The position numbers and the translations under genes were made by a program. From contig NZ_JARVRF010000038.1 in the NCBI RefSeq assembly GCF_030209835.1, positions 62,001 to 126,000 of the forward strand: a stretch of DNA of 64,000 nucleotides, read 5' to 3'. The DNA comes from Arthrobacter sp. efr-133-R2A-120 (GTDB lineage: Bacteria; Actinomycetota; Actinomycetes; Actinomycetales; Micrococcaceae). The notes under the pieces were generated by a model, which was given only the letters and a program-made list of their open reading frames with translations, was not told the DNA's origin and made no database searches. Of the stretch, positions 52,437 through 60,843 are shown in pieces. The stretch's first letter is position 1, and every line of letters starts with the position of its first letter.

Positions 52437-53489
52437 TCAGTGGCTAATAGTGGTTTTCAGGGGCGCCGCCACGGAATGGCGTTCGACGAGGGGACATTCA
52501 AAGTATTCGGTACTGCCGTCGCGTTCGGCACCGGCCAGCAGCAGTTCGATGGCGCGCCGGCCCATCTCAAGGAAAGGCAGTTCCAGCGTGGTCAGCCCGG
52601 GCCGCAAGTGCGGGGCGAGCGTTTCCTGGTTGTCGAACCCCACCAGCGACACATCGTGCGGGATCGACAGTCCGAGTTGGGCAAGCGCCTGGTAGCTGCC
52701 CCACGCGGTGCGGTCGTTGGCGCAGAAGATGGCAGTGGGCGGCTGCGGACCCGTCATGAGTGCCAAGGCGTTGTCGAAACCGCCGGATTCATGCCCATCG
52801 CCGATGCGGTGGAGCCAGGGGTCGGGATGGAGGCCAGCCTCCTTGAGCGCTCGGAGATAGCCCGCATGGCGTCCGACGGCGGCAGGAAGCTCGCCGTCCA
52901 CCGCGCCGATATTGATCATCGCGATACGCCGGTGACCGGCGTCCACCAGCCGTTTGGTGGCGGCGTACCCGCCCAGCTCCTCTTGCGGGGCGATGCTTGG
53001 AAAGCGTCCGGATCGGTCGCGCGAATTGAGCACGACGGCGGGCACCTCCGCCAGGACGTCCGGCACGTCAAGGACCCGGTGGTACATGGCGGCGTAGACC
53101 ACTCCGGCCACCTTGTAGGACAGCATGGTCTCCAGCGAAGCGGCCTCGAGGGCTTTGTCCCCGCCCGTGTTGACGGTCAGGAGGAGCAGCCCGGCCTCCC
53201 AAGCCCGGGCTTGGGCACCCTCGATGATCTTGCCCGCGAATGGCGCCGTGGCCACGAAGTCGCCGACGAAGCCGATCATCCCGGCAACGCCGTCGCGGAG
53301 CACTTTGGCGTGGGCGTTGGTCCGGTACCCCAGTTCGACGGCGGCAGCATGGACCCTTTGCCGGGTTTCCTCCGAGAACCTGGTTCCCGCGGCGTCGTTG
53401 AGCACCAGCGAAACCGTGGCCTGGGAAACACCGGCCGCGGCAGCGACGTCATTCATTGTCGTGCCGGAGCGGCTGCCGGGTCGGGTCAT
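52437..53489 (-). CDS. LacI-family transcriptional regulator
   Basis: A regulator of 350 residues with the N-terminal TMNDVAAAAGVSQATVSLVLNDAAGTRFSEETRQRVHAAAVELGYRTNAHAKVLRDG and a sensor domain with IGFVGDFVATAPFAGKIIEGAQ. It is upstream of, and in the same direction as, the PfkB kinase, so it probably controls that kinase and itself. SQATVSLVLND is a common variant. The inducer is unknown. Confidence 0.92.
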   Translation of the reverse strand: MTRPGSRSGTTMNDVAAAAGVSQATVSLVLNDAAGTRFSEETRQRVHAAAVELGYRTNAHAKVLRDGVAGMIGFVGDFVATAPFAGKIIEGAQARAWEAGLLLLTVNTGGDKALEAASLETMLSYKVAGVVYAAMYHRVLDVPDVLAEVPAVVLNSRDRSGRFPSIAPQEELGGYAATKRLVDAGHRRIAMINIGAVDGELPAAVGRHAGYLRALKEAGLHPDPWLHRIGDGHESGGFDNALALMTGPQPPTAIFCANDRTAWGSYQALAQLGLSIPHDVSLVGFDNQETLAPHLRPGLTTLELPFLEMGRRAIELLLAGAERDGSTEYFECPLVERHSVAAPLKTTISH

Positions 53490-53649
53490 GGGCTGGCCTG
53501 TCTGCTGGGAACTCGGGTGTGCTTGTCACAGGATCCGCACGACTGGCTGGGCTTAACCTGGGGCCCGGTTATACGAATTACCAGCCCGGAAAACTGTAGC
53601 TGTCATCACATCCGGCGTCAATGGCCGGGCTGCGGACTAGAGTCAGAAC

Positions 53650-54132
53650 ATGCCCGCGAACTTACCTCCCGGCCTGCCGATCGTTCCCGACGGCGATGCC
53701 CCTGGCGGCCAGCGCATTTCCTCCCCGCTCCCTGGGGCGGGTGCGGTCTCGTTCAATACCGTTCCGTTCGAGATGTCGCCGGAAGACTTCGAGGCGGCCG
53801 TCAGCGATGCCCTGCTCCTCATCCCGGACAAGGCGGCCCGGGCCATGGACAACGTGGCCATCTTCATCGAGGACGACTACATCCCGCAGCCCGGGGACGC
53901 ACCGGACACCGTACTCCTGGGCCTGTATGAGGGCGTGCCATTGACGGAACGGGACTCTTGGTGGGATGCCGGTTCCCTCCCGGACCGGATCACCATCTTC
54001 CGGCAACCGATCCTGGATATCTGCGAATCCCGCCAGGAAGTGATCGACGAGGTGGCCATCACGGTGATCCATGAGATCGCCCACCACTTCGGCATCGGCG
54101 ACGACCGTTTGCACGAACTAGGCTGGGGATAG
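53650..54132 (+). CDS. Metallopeptidase family protein
   Basis: A small zincin-like protein of 160 residues (DUF1025/metallopeptidase family). The zinc motif HEIAHHFGIGDDRLHELGW near residue 137 fits HExxH; MSPEDFEAAVSDALLLIPDKAARAMDNVAIFIED is the conserved N-terminal helix region. The first 30 residues are Pro/Gly-rich. The CDF gene starts 10 bases downstream, so the two are probably co-transcribed. Its protein target is unknown. Confidence 0.9.
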   Translation: MPANLPPGLPIVPDGDAPGGQRISSPLPGAGAVSFNTVPFEMSPEDFEAAVSDALLLIPDKAARAMDNVAIFIEDDYIPQPGDAPDTVLLGLYEGVPLTERDSWWDAGSLPDRITIFRQPILDICESRQEVIDEVAITVIHEIAHHFGIGDDRLHELGWG

Positions 54133-54142
54133 CCTTGTAGGC

Positions 54143-55063
54143 ATGGGGCACGATCACGACCACTCGCACGGCGGCACCGCAACCGGAAAGCATCGGAAGC
54201 GGCTGATCGCTGTCCTGGCCATCACCCTCGGAGTGGTCCTCGTCCAGGTGGCGGGCGCCGTCGTCTCCGGTTCCCTCGCGCTGCTGGCTGACGCGGGCCA
54301 CATGCTCTCCGACGCCGCCGGCGTCTTCATCGCGTTGCTTGCCGCCTGGATAGCCACCCGGCCGGCGAGTGATCAACGCACCTACGGGTACCAGCGCGCC
54401 GAGGTCCTGGCCGCGCTGGCCAACGCCCTCATCCTGATCGTGATCTCAGTGGTGATCTTCATCGAGGCACTCCGCCGTTTCGGGGAGGCACCGGAAATCC
54501 GCACCGACGTCATGCTCTTTGCCGCCATTCTGGGTGCTGTCGCCAACCTGGTCTCGCTCCTCATCCTGCGAGGAGCCCAGAAGGAGAGCCTGAACGTCCG
54601 CGGCGCCTACCTCGAAGTCCTCGGTGACCTTTTGGGTTCGTTCGCTGTCATCGTGGCTGCGATTGTCATCATGGTCACCGATTTCCGGGCGGCAGACCCC
54701 ATCGCCTCGATCCTGATCTCGCTCATGATCCTGCCCCGCGCCTGGCACCTTTTGCGCGATGTGGTTGATGTCCTGCTGGAGGCCACGCCCAAGGGTGTCG
54801 AAGTCAAAATGATCCGCGAACACATCCTCTCCGTTGAGGGCGTGGTGGCCGTTCACGACATCCACATCTGGACGATCACCTCGGGCGTTCCGGTCTTCTC
54901 GGCCCACGTGGTGGTTGAGGACCGGATCCTGGACGCCACCGGTGCCGACCGGCTCCTGGACCAACTCGGTTCCTGCCTCGGCTCGCATTTCGACACCGAG
55001 CACTGCACCTTCCAACTGGAACCGGCCGGCCACTCGGCGCACGAAACCCACCAGCACGCGTAG
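54143..55063 (+). CDS. Cation diffusion facilitator (CDF) transporter
   Basis: Inner-membrane divalent-metal/proton antiporter of 306 residues with six helices. The His-rich cytoplasmic start is HDHDHSHGG. Helix 2 has LLADAGHMLSDAAG with the HxxxD metal pair; helix 5 has GAYLEVLGDLLGS, where Glu replaces the His usual in zinc-type HxxxD. The cytoplasmic C-terminal domain has VVAVHDIHIWTITSGVPVFSAHV and later HCTFQLEP. Zinc, cobalt or cadmium export is likely by family; the Glu may change specificity. It follows the metallopeptidase gene closely. Confidence 0.93.
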   Translation: MGHDHDHSHGGTATGKHRKRLIAVLAITLGVVLVQVAGAVVSGSLALLADAGHMLSDAAGVFIALLAAWIATRPASDQRTYGYQRAEVLAALANALILIVISVVIFIEALRRFGEAPEIRTDVMLFAAILGAVANLVSLLILRGAQKESLNVRGAYLEVLGDLLGSFAVIVAAIVIMVTDFRAADPIASILISLMILPRAWHLLRDVVDVLLEATPKGVEVKMIREHILSVEGVVAVHDIHIWTITSGVPVFSAHVVVEDRILDATGADRLLDQLGSCLGSHFDTEHCTFQLEPAGHSAHETHQHA

Positions 55064-55072
55064 GGGCCCAGC

Positions 55073-57871
55073 CTAGCGGGGCTGGATGGCCACCGTCCCC
55101 GTGGCGCCATCCACCGTGACCGTATCGCCTGAACTGATCCGGGAAGTGGCATCCGGGACGCCCACGACTGCGGGAATCCCGTACTCACGGGCCACGACGG
55201 CTCCATGGGAGTTGGGCCCTCCCATCTCCATCACGAGCCCTCCGGCGGTCAGGAAGAGCGGCGTCCAGCCGGGATCCGTAGAGGGGGCCACCAGGATTTC
55301 TCCCGGTTCGAGATGCGCGCCCACCGGGTCCATGATCACCCGGGCAACTGCCGTCACCGTTCCCGCCGAAGCCGGGGTTCCCAGTAGCGTGCCGTCGGGC
55401 AGCGCGCCATCCGACGCTGCGGCCCCCGACGCCGGAGCCCCAGTCCCGCTGCGCAGGAAACCGGCGGGCAGGGCTTCCGGCTCGGTGCCGTCGGAGAGCA
55501 ACACGCGTGGCACATGCCGGCGCCTGAGTTCAAGGTCATAAGACTCGCGCCGCCGTGCCACCAACTCGTGGAGATCCGTGCCATCCAAGCCGCGGCGGGC
55601 GTCGTTGAAATCCAGGAAGAAGACGTCGCCCGCGTCTCCGATGACTCCCGCTTCCGCCAAGGTCTCCCCTACTTCCGAAACCTGGGCGCGGACCGCGGCG
55701 AAGCCAAGCACAAGGTGGTACTTGGGAAGCTCGCGGAGTCCCGCAAACATGCGTGTCCGTTCGAGTGCCATTTTCACGATCCTGGCGTGGAGCGGACTCT
55801 TGGACCGCGCACGGGCCACCAGAACGGCGAGCTGCTCCTCGGCGTCGTGGGCTGCTTTTTCGAACTGTTTGTCCGGCGCAAGGCGGGGATCGTCGAGGCG
55901 AAGGTAATTCACCAGCACTCCGATGATGTGGGTGGGGTCGTCGGACCAGCGGGGCATGCCCAGGTCGATTTCCGCGACGGCCCGGTGCCCATAGTCGCGC
56001 AGGAACGAGGCCAATTCCAATTGCGCGACTGCGGGCAGCCCGCCGTCGCGGTAGCTCTGCGCGAGCACAGCGGGATCGCCGCCGGTAAAGGCCTCCGCTG
56101 AAGCGGGGTCGTCGCGGATGCTGGTCGAGAGCCGCCACAGGGCAAGGTCCATTTCGGTGGTGATGTTGTTGGGCAGTCCGCGGATGATGGTTTGTAGCTC
56201 ACCCCAGGAGGCCTGTTCGCCAAGTATCTTCCGGACTAGCCCCATCATCGCGAAGCCGAGCGCTACCGGGGGCAGGATATTGGGCAGTATGGGGAACAAT
56301 TCCTCGCGCAGTATCCGCTCGGCGTGGTCCAGCTTTTCACGAGGGGTCGCATCGGCGGGGACTTCATGCGTGGCCTTCAGCTTCCCGCCCAGCCGTTCCA
56401 CCTTGTCGAGGGCAACGTCGGGTCGAAAGAGCGCCCGCAGCAGCGTCTCGGGGAGGCGGAAGCGGAGCACGATCGGCCCAACGTGCCTGAGCAGTTTGAA
56501 AGGCGTCTTGCTGGTGACGGCGAACCGCGGGTCGTCGAACAGGGCGCGTACGATGGCCGCCGAACGTGCTTCCATGACGTCGAAAATCCTGGGCACAATG
56601 GCGCGCCCGGCCTTGCTCCGGAGCACCGAAGTGAGGTCAAAATAGATCCGTTGTCCCGCCTCGTAATAGGGCGAAGGCCCGTCCCGCGGCTCGGTGACCC
56701 GGAATCCCGCCGCGCCGGCCACCGAGGACCCCATGAGCCTGATGCCCGCGAGGCCCATGGGAGTCAGGGGACGGGTGAGGCCCTGGGCGAGGCTGAAGCA
56801 AAGGTATGCGTGCGGGCCGGGGACTGCGGGTTGCCGGGTCATTTGCGGGTAGAGCGTGGTGATGGGGCGCGCTTGGGTGAGCCACAGTTTGCCGTCGCCA
56901 TCGATGGCCCATTCAGTGTCCTGCGGTGCTCCGTAATGCTCCTCGACGCGCTGGCCGAGGACAGCGAGCGCCCTGATCTGGGAGTCGGCAAGGCAAGCGT
57001 CCCCGGCGGTTCCGTCTTCGGTTCGCGGAGGCGCGCCGAAGGTTCCGGGCGAATCGAGCCTTTCGGTCCCGCCGCCAGGAATGGAGCGAATCACCAGTTT
57101 CCGGTCGCCGATCCGTCGTTCCGTGATCCTGCCGGTGAGCGAATCCACCACAAAGTGGTCCGGATTCACGGCGCCCGAGACGACGGCCTCACCAAGCCCG
57201 GGATTAGCGTCGATGACCGCCTCGCGGCGCCGCCCGGTCACCGGATTGGCCGTGAACAACACCCCTGCAGCCTCAGCGTCCACCATCCGTTGGACGACGA
57301 CGGCGAGCGTCACCGTGGCGTGGTCGATCCCGTTGCTTGACCGGTAGCTGACTGCCCGGTCCGTCCACAGGGAGGCCCAGCACTTCCGGACGGCCTGCAG
57401 CACGGCGTCGGCCCCCACGATGTTCAGGTAGGTGTCCTGCTGTCCCGCGAAACTCGCAAAGGGCAGGTCCTCGGCGGTGGCGGAGGACCTAACGGCCACC
57501 GGGGCTTCCGGGCCCAGTGCGGAGTAGGCCAAGCGAACGGCACGTTCGACGTCGGCGGGCATGCCGGCGTCGAGCACTGCTTCCCTGGCGCGGGCCGCGA
57601 GGGAAGCGAGCCCCTCAAGGTCGCGGGGTTCCACGGCCTCAAGGCCACGGAGAAGGTTTGGGAGCGCAGACTCGGGGCTTCCATCGGGCTGAAGCGCGCG
57701 CCGGTAAGCCTCGGTGGTCAGGCAGAATCCGGGCGGGACCGGTAGTCCCGCCCAGATCATTTCGCCGAGATTGGCAGCTTTGCCGCCGACCTCTGGAAGC
57801 ATGGTTGCCCGGATCCGGCGCAGCTCGACGATTAAGCGCGATGCTTCCCCGGGCTGTGCGTGCTCCGCCAT
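55073..57871 (-). CDS. PEP synthase / rifampin phosphotransferase-like enzyme
   Basis: A 932-residue dikinase-like enzyme. The N-terminal PPDK-type ATP-grasp domain runs from about residue 20 (MLPEVGGKAANLGEMIWAGLPVPPGFCLT) through AVRSSATAEDLPFASFAGQQDTYLN and DTEWAIDGDGKLWLTQARPI. The C-terminal phosphohistidine domain is MEMGGPNSHGAVVAREYGIPAVVGV, the His that carries phosphate. The middle region (about 330-800) has no PEP-binding TIM barrel, which argues for the Rph-like or related short group rather than for classical PpsA. Rifamycin inactivation is possible but not shown by sequence. The USP gene lies 39 bases upstream, on the same strand. Confidence 0.82.
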   Translation of the reverse strand: MAEHAQPGEASRLIVELRRIRATMLPEVGGKAANLGEMIWAGLPVPPGFCLTTEAYRRALQPDGSPESALPNLLRGLEAVEPRDLEGLASLAARAREAVLDAGMPADVERAVRLAYSALGPEAPVAVRSSATAEDLPFASFAGQQDTYLNIVGADAVLQAVRKCWASLWTDRAVSYRSSNGIDHATVTLAVVVQRMVDAEAAGVLFTANPVTGRRREAVIDANPGLGEAVVSGAVNPDHFVVDSLTGRITERRIGDRKLVIRSIPGGGTERLDSPGTFGAPPRTEDGTAGDACLADSQIRALAVLGQRVEEHYGAPQDTEWAIDGDGKLWLTQARPITTLYPQMTRQPAVPGPHAYLCFSLAQGLTRPLTPMGLAGIRLMGSSVAGAAGFRVTEPRDGPSPYYEAGQRIYFDLTSVLRSKAGRAIVPRIFDVMEARSAAIVRALFDDPRFAVTSKTPFKLLRHVGPIVLRFRLPETLLRALFRPDVALDKVERLGGKLKATHEVPADATPREKLDHAERILREELFPILPNILPPVALGFAMMGLVRKILGEQASWGELQTIIRGLPNNITTEMDLALWRLSTSIRDDPASAEAFTGGDPAVLAQSYRDGGLPAVAQLELASFLRDYGHRAVAEIDLGMPRWSDDPTHIIGVLVNYLRLDDPRLAPDKQFEKAAHDAEEQLAVLVARARSKSPLHARIVKMALERTRMFAGLRELPKYHLVLGFAAVRAQVSEVGETLAEAGVIGDAGDVFFLDFNDARRGLDGTDLHELVARRRESYDLELRRRHVPRVLLSDGTEPEALPAGFLRSGTGAPASGAAASDGALPDGTLLGTPASAGTVTAVARVIMDPVGAHLEPGEILVAPSTDPGWTPLFLTAGGLVMEMGGPNSHGAVVAREYGIPAVVGVPDATSRISSGDTVTVDGATGTVAIQPR

Positions 57872-57910
57872 TGCCGTCCGCCTGCGTCCACCGGTCCTTG
57901 GGCTTGCCTG

Positions 57911-58963
57911 CTATGCGGCGCCGAGCATGGGACCGAATTTGACGCGGTCCGCCAGCCTGGGATCCTCGCGGTCGGGAACAACGAGCACGGGCCCTTTGGC
58001 ATGGTGCAGGACTCCGTCCGACGTCGATCCGAGGAGCATTCCTGCGAAGCCGCCGCGCCCACGCGTACCCAGCACCACGAGTTCGACCCCGCGGCTCACT
58101 TCCACGAGGACTTCCACGGGCGAACCATCAAGGAGTTGCGTTTCCGCCGGGAGCTTGGGGAAGTGGCTCTTGAGCCACGCCAAGCCTGCGTCCAGCTGAA
58201 CCCTGATGTCCTTGAAGAGTGCCTCCCGGTCCAGGGGTGCCGGAACCCACGCCAAGGAGCCGCTGTACTCGGGGACGGCGCAAATAACGCGTAGCTTCGC
58301 GCCCATGCGTTGGGCCTGCTCTGCTGCCTCCAAGACGGCGACGCGGGCCTGTTCCGAGCCGTCCACGCCCACCGCGACCACATTCTCAACAACGCGGGAG
58401 CCGGCCTTCGCACGCTCGGCCTTGATGTGCTTGTCCTCTGTGGTTTCACCCAATCGGTCCGCGCAGAAGAGCGGGACCGTCACGGTGGGGCACTTGGAGT
58501 GCGCCGGCAAGGCACTGCTCACGGAGCCCAGGAGCCTGCCCACGAACCCTCCGCGTCCCCGCGTACCGAAGACCAGGAGCTCGGCCGTTTCGGACAGATC
58601 GAGCAGCACGCCGGAGGCGTCTCCGTTCTCCACCGAGCCATCGACGTCAATGGCGTAGCCGGAGACCTTCTCAAGGGCTTGCTTGACTATTGCTTCCGCA
58701 CCGTCCCGGATAACGGAGTCATCCACTGTGGCATAGCCGCCGTCCAGGCCGGAAGCCGCGAAGATGGGCACGGAGTAGGCCGTGACTACATGCAGGGGAA
58801 GCTGCCTGCGTTCGGCCTCGCGGGCGGCCCAAATAAGGGCGCATTGGCCGTGTTCGCTGCCGTCAACGCCCACCACAATTCCGCCGGGGGCAATGGATGA
58901 TTCCTCTCCGTTGCCTTCGGTCTCTGGTTCATGGCTCTCAGAGTGTTTGCCGTGCTGGTCCAT
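57911..58963 (-). CDS. Universal stress protein with two Usp domains
   Basis: A 350-residue cytosolic protein of two tandem UspA domains. Domain 1 begins IVVGVDGSEHGQCALIWAAREA and ends with the ATP site VFGTRGRGGFVGRLLGSVSSALPAH. Domain 2 begins VVAVGVDGSEQARVAVLEAAEQA and ends with VLGTRGRGGFAGMLLGSTSDGVLHH, so both have the GxxG-9x-GS nucleotide-binding pattern. It lies 39 bases upstream of the PEP-synthase-like gene in the same direction and probably leads that operon, which suggests a role in energy or dormancy stress. Confidence 0.93.
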   Translation of the reverse strand: MDQHGKHSESHEPETEGNGEESSIAPGGIVVGVDGSEHGQCALIWAAREAERRQLPLHVVTAYSVPIFAASGLDGGYATVDDSVIRDGAEAIVKQALEKVSGYAIDVDGSVENGDASGVLLDLSETAELLVFGTRGRGGFVGRLLGSVSSALPAHSKCPTVTVPLFCADRLGETTEDKHIKAERAKAGSRVVENVVAVGVDGSEQARVAVLEAAEQAQRMGAKLRVICAVPEYSGSLAWVPAPLDREALFKDIRVQLDAGLAWLKSHFPKLPAETQLLDGSPVEVLVEVSRGVELVVLGTRGRGGFAGMLLGSTSDGVLHHAKGPVLVVPDREDPRLADRVKFGPMLGAA

Positions 58964-59350
58964 GGGGCCTGCCTCCTCGCACTGCTGGCTGATGTTGCGG
59001 CTATTCTGCCAGAGGCCGCGCCCACAACGTGTTTCTCGCTTGACTGCAGTGAGTTGCGGTCTCCAATGCTCACTATTCTCGTTTGCAAGGGCCGAATCAA
59101 GCCGGAAGAAGCCTATGTGGAAACCCGCCAGGGGTGTGGAAATCTGCCGAACCGTGGCGCGAAAAACGTGGCGGCAGACATGCCGATGCGGGGGCTATCC
59201 ACCACGCGATTTCTTCTGTAATGTTCGAGGCACTGGTGACCGGGGATCGTGTTTTTCAACACATCAACGGCCATCATTCGCGACCGCTTGGGGACCCGGA
59301 CGCCACCCCGGTGTTGCTTCGGCAACGCACCTTCAAAGAGGAGCCAAGCT
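58964..59350. other. Intergenic region, no gene recognised
   Basis: These 387 bases divide divergent genes. No frame looks like a protein. A short stem-loop with a TTCG tetraloop (GTGTTGC, TTCG, GCAACGC) lies at 59311-59328, 10 bases before the GAGGAG ribosome binding site of the next gene. An AT-rich patch around 59205-59260 may hold promoter elements. Confidence 0.55.
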
Positions 59351-60028
59351 GTGTCAACCATGCCTGCTGCGAGTACGGAACGCACCACCACCGTGGTCAT
59401 CGGTGCCGGCATGCCCGGCCTGGCCGTGGCAAGCGAGCTCAGCCGTTACGGCGTAGACGCCATCGTGGTGGACGGGATGTATGTCCCCGGACCTTTGCAG
59501 GCGCTCAACACCGGCATCCTGCAGCGCTGCGACGCCGCCGACGCCGCGTGCCTCCAGGAGCGCAGCGAAATCCTGAGGCACCTGCGCAATTACGCAGCCA
59601 GTCACGGCCTCGATGTGCGGAGTACCACCCGGGCTGTCCGCCTCGATCGCCTGGACGAAGCTGCCGTGGGGACCGTGATTTCCGGATCGGTAGTTTCAGG
59701 CTCCTCGGGTGTCTCCTCGTACCAGTGGGCCGTCCACACCGCCAACGGAGTGCTGCTGGCCGACCACGTCGTTGTCACCCGCTGCGGGCAGAGCCAGTTG
59801 CGGCGAATGCTTGCCGAACTCGGCATCGCCATCGGCCAGAACCTCGTCGCGGCCATGCGCGCAATCGGAATGTACTTGGTTGGGGTCGGCGAACTTGCCA
59901 CACCCACACCAAAGGAAGTCTTGCGCCAAGCCAAGGTGGTGGGCCAGGCGATTTCCGCCAAGGTCCACCCGGACAGCGTCCACGGGGCCCTGACGGGTAC
60001 CTTTGCAGCTATTCCTGCCCTGGCCTAG
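59351..60028 (+). CDS. Minimal FAD/NAD(P)-binding oxidoreductase-like protein
   Basis: A 225-residue protein that starts with a dinucleotide-binding fold (TVVIGAGMPGLAVASELSRYGVDAIVVDG) as in flavin monooxygenases and thioredoxin-reductase-like enzymes. The second strand-rich part has WAVHTANGVLLADHVVVTRC, matching the usual NAD-domain region, but the C-terminal substrate domain is missing: typical relatives are 350-600 residues. GAGGAG lies 7 bases before the GTG at 59351, which I chose over an in-frame ATG at 59249. The C-terminal stretch TFAAIPALA is ordinary. It may be a stand-alone FAD-binding protein or a degraded relative. Confidence 0.7.
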   Translation: MSTMPAASTERTTTVVIGAGMPGLAVASELSRYGVDAIVVDGMYVPGPLQALNTGILQRCDAADAACLQERSEILRHLRNYAASHGLDVRSTTRAVRLDRLDEAAVGTVISGSVVSGSSGVSSYQWAVHTANGVLLADHVVVTRCGQSQLRRMLAELGIAIGQNLVAAMRAIGMYLVGVGELATPTPKEVLRQAKVVGQAISAKVHPDSVHGALTGTFAAIPALA

Positions 60029-60031
60029 AAA

Positions 60032-60066
60032 GAGTCCGCACAGAAAACCGAGGTTTGGGCGGACTC
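60032..60066. terminator. Hairpin between convergent genes
   Basis: GAGTCCGC / GCGGACTC arms (8 bases) enclose a 19-base loop, just after the FAD-protein stop codon and against the copC stop on the opposite strand. Confidence 0.55.
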
Positions 60067-60729
60067 CTATGAGTCCTTGGAGTCCTCGTCCCCAGCAGCA
60101 TCAGAGTCGCCGGAATCATCGGCATCCCCGGAATCCGCACCGGCCAGCCGGCGCCGTGCAGTGATGCCCAGGAAGACCAGCAGGCCCGCGGCCACCACCG
60201 CGAAGACCACAATGCTCCAGGGGAACGGCTGGGAGGCATCGGGCACCTTCTCGGGCGTCGTCGTCGAACCCGGCGCCGCAGTCCCGGCCGTGGGCACCTC
60301 CACCGAAGGTGCCGTGCTCGCGGAGCCGCCGCCCGCCGTCGTACTTCCTGCTTTGGCGGTGAAGGTGAAGGTGCCTTCGATCGGGTGTGAATCCGAACTG
60401 ACAACTCGCCAGATGACGGTGAATACCCCGGCAGGAGCGCCAGGACGCAGCTTCTGCGACACCACGGCGTCCACAATCTCGACGGAACCATCTGCCCAGT
60501 TCTGGCCTGAGGCGTCGTTCACCCGGATCTGTGAGCCGAGCAGGAGCGGCCGGTTGTTGAAGGTGATGGACACGGAGTCCGGGACGCTGGCAACCGTTGA
60601 GCCGTTGGCCGGTGACGTTGACTCGGCGACGTCGTGCGCGAAGGCCGGTGCCGCCGAGAACAGGGCGGCAGAGAAAAGAACCGCTGTGGCAGCGACGACG
60701 ACGGCCAGCAGCTGGCGGATAGGGCGCAT
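60067..60729 (-). CDS. CopC-domain copper-binding protein
   Basis: This 220-residue protein has a signal peptide (IRQLLAVVVAATAVLFSAAL to APAFA) after which the mature chain begins HDVAES, placing the N-terminal His usual for copper binding. The second copper motif is SDSHPIEGTFTF. A Thr/Ser/Pro-rich linker, one membrane helix (PFPWSIVVFAVVAAGLLVFLGI) and an acidic tail (DSGDADDSGDSDAAGDEDS) follow. It is a membrane-anchored CopC/YcnJ-like protein of the cell surface. Its partner CopD or YcnI is not in this window. Confidence 0.92.
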   Translation of the reverse strand: MRPIRQLLAVVVAATAVLFSAALFSAAPAFAHDVAESTSPANGSTVASVPDSVSITFNNRPLLLGSQIRVNDASGQNWADGSVEIVDAVVSQKLRPGAPAGVFTVIWRVVSSDSHPIEGTFTFTAKAGSTTAGGGSASTAPSVEVPTAGTAAPGSTTTPEKVPDASQPFPWSIVVFAVVAAGLLVFLGITARRRLAGADSGDADDSGDSDAAGDEDSKDS

Positions 60730-60843
60730 GAGCGAATGACTCCCTTGGTGTTGGATTCCTTACAGACTAGGCGAATTCGTGGGAGGGCCGAAGCCACGGG
60801 CATAGGATTTGAGAGCACACTTCCCCGATCCCCGGAGACTTCC

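Noticed and set aside
55073..57871. Confident label as rifampicin resistance gene
   Set aside because: Domain layout fits Rph but also fits related PEP-synthase-like enzymes; residues for rifamycin binding cannot be judged by eye.
59351..60028. Frameshifted pseudogene of a flavin monooxygenase
   Set aside because: No continuation of the family sequence was seen in other frames downstream; the gene ends before a hairpin and has a good start site, so a short intact gene is simpler.
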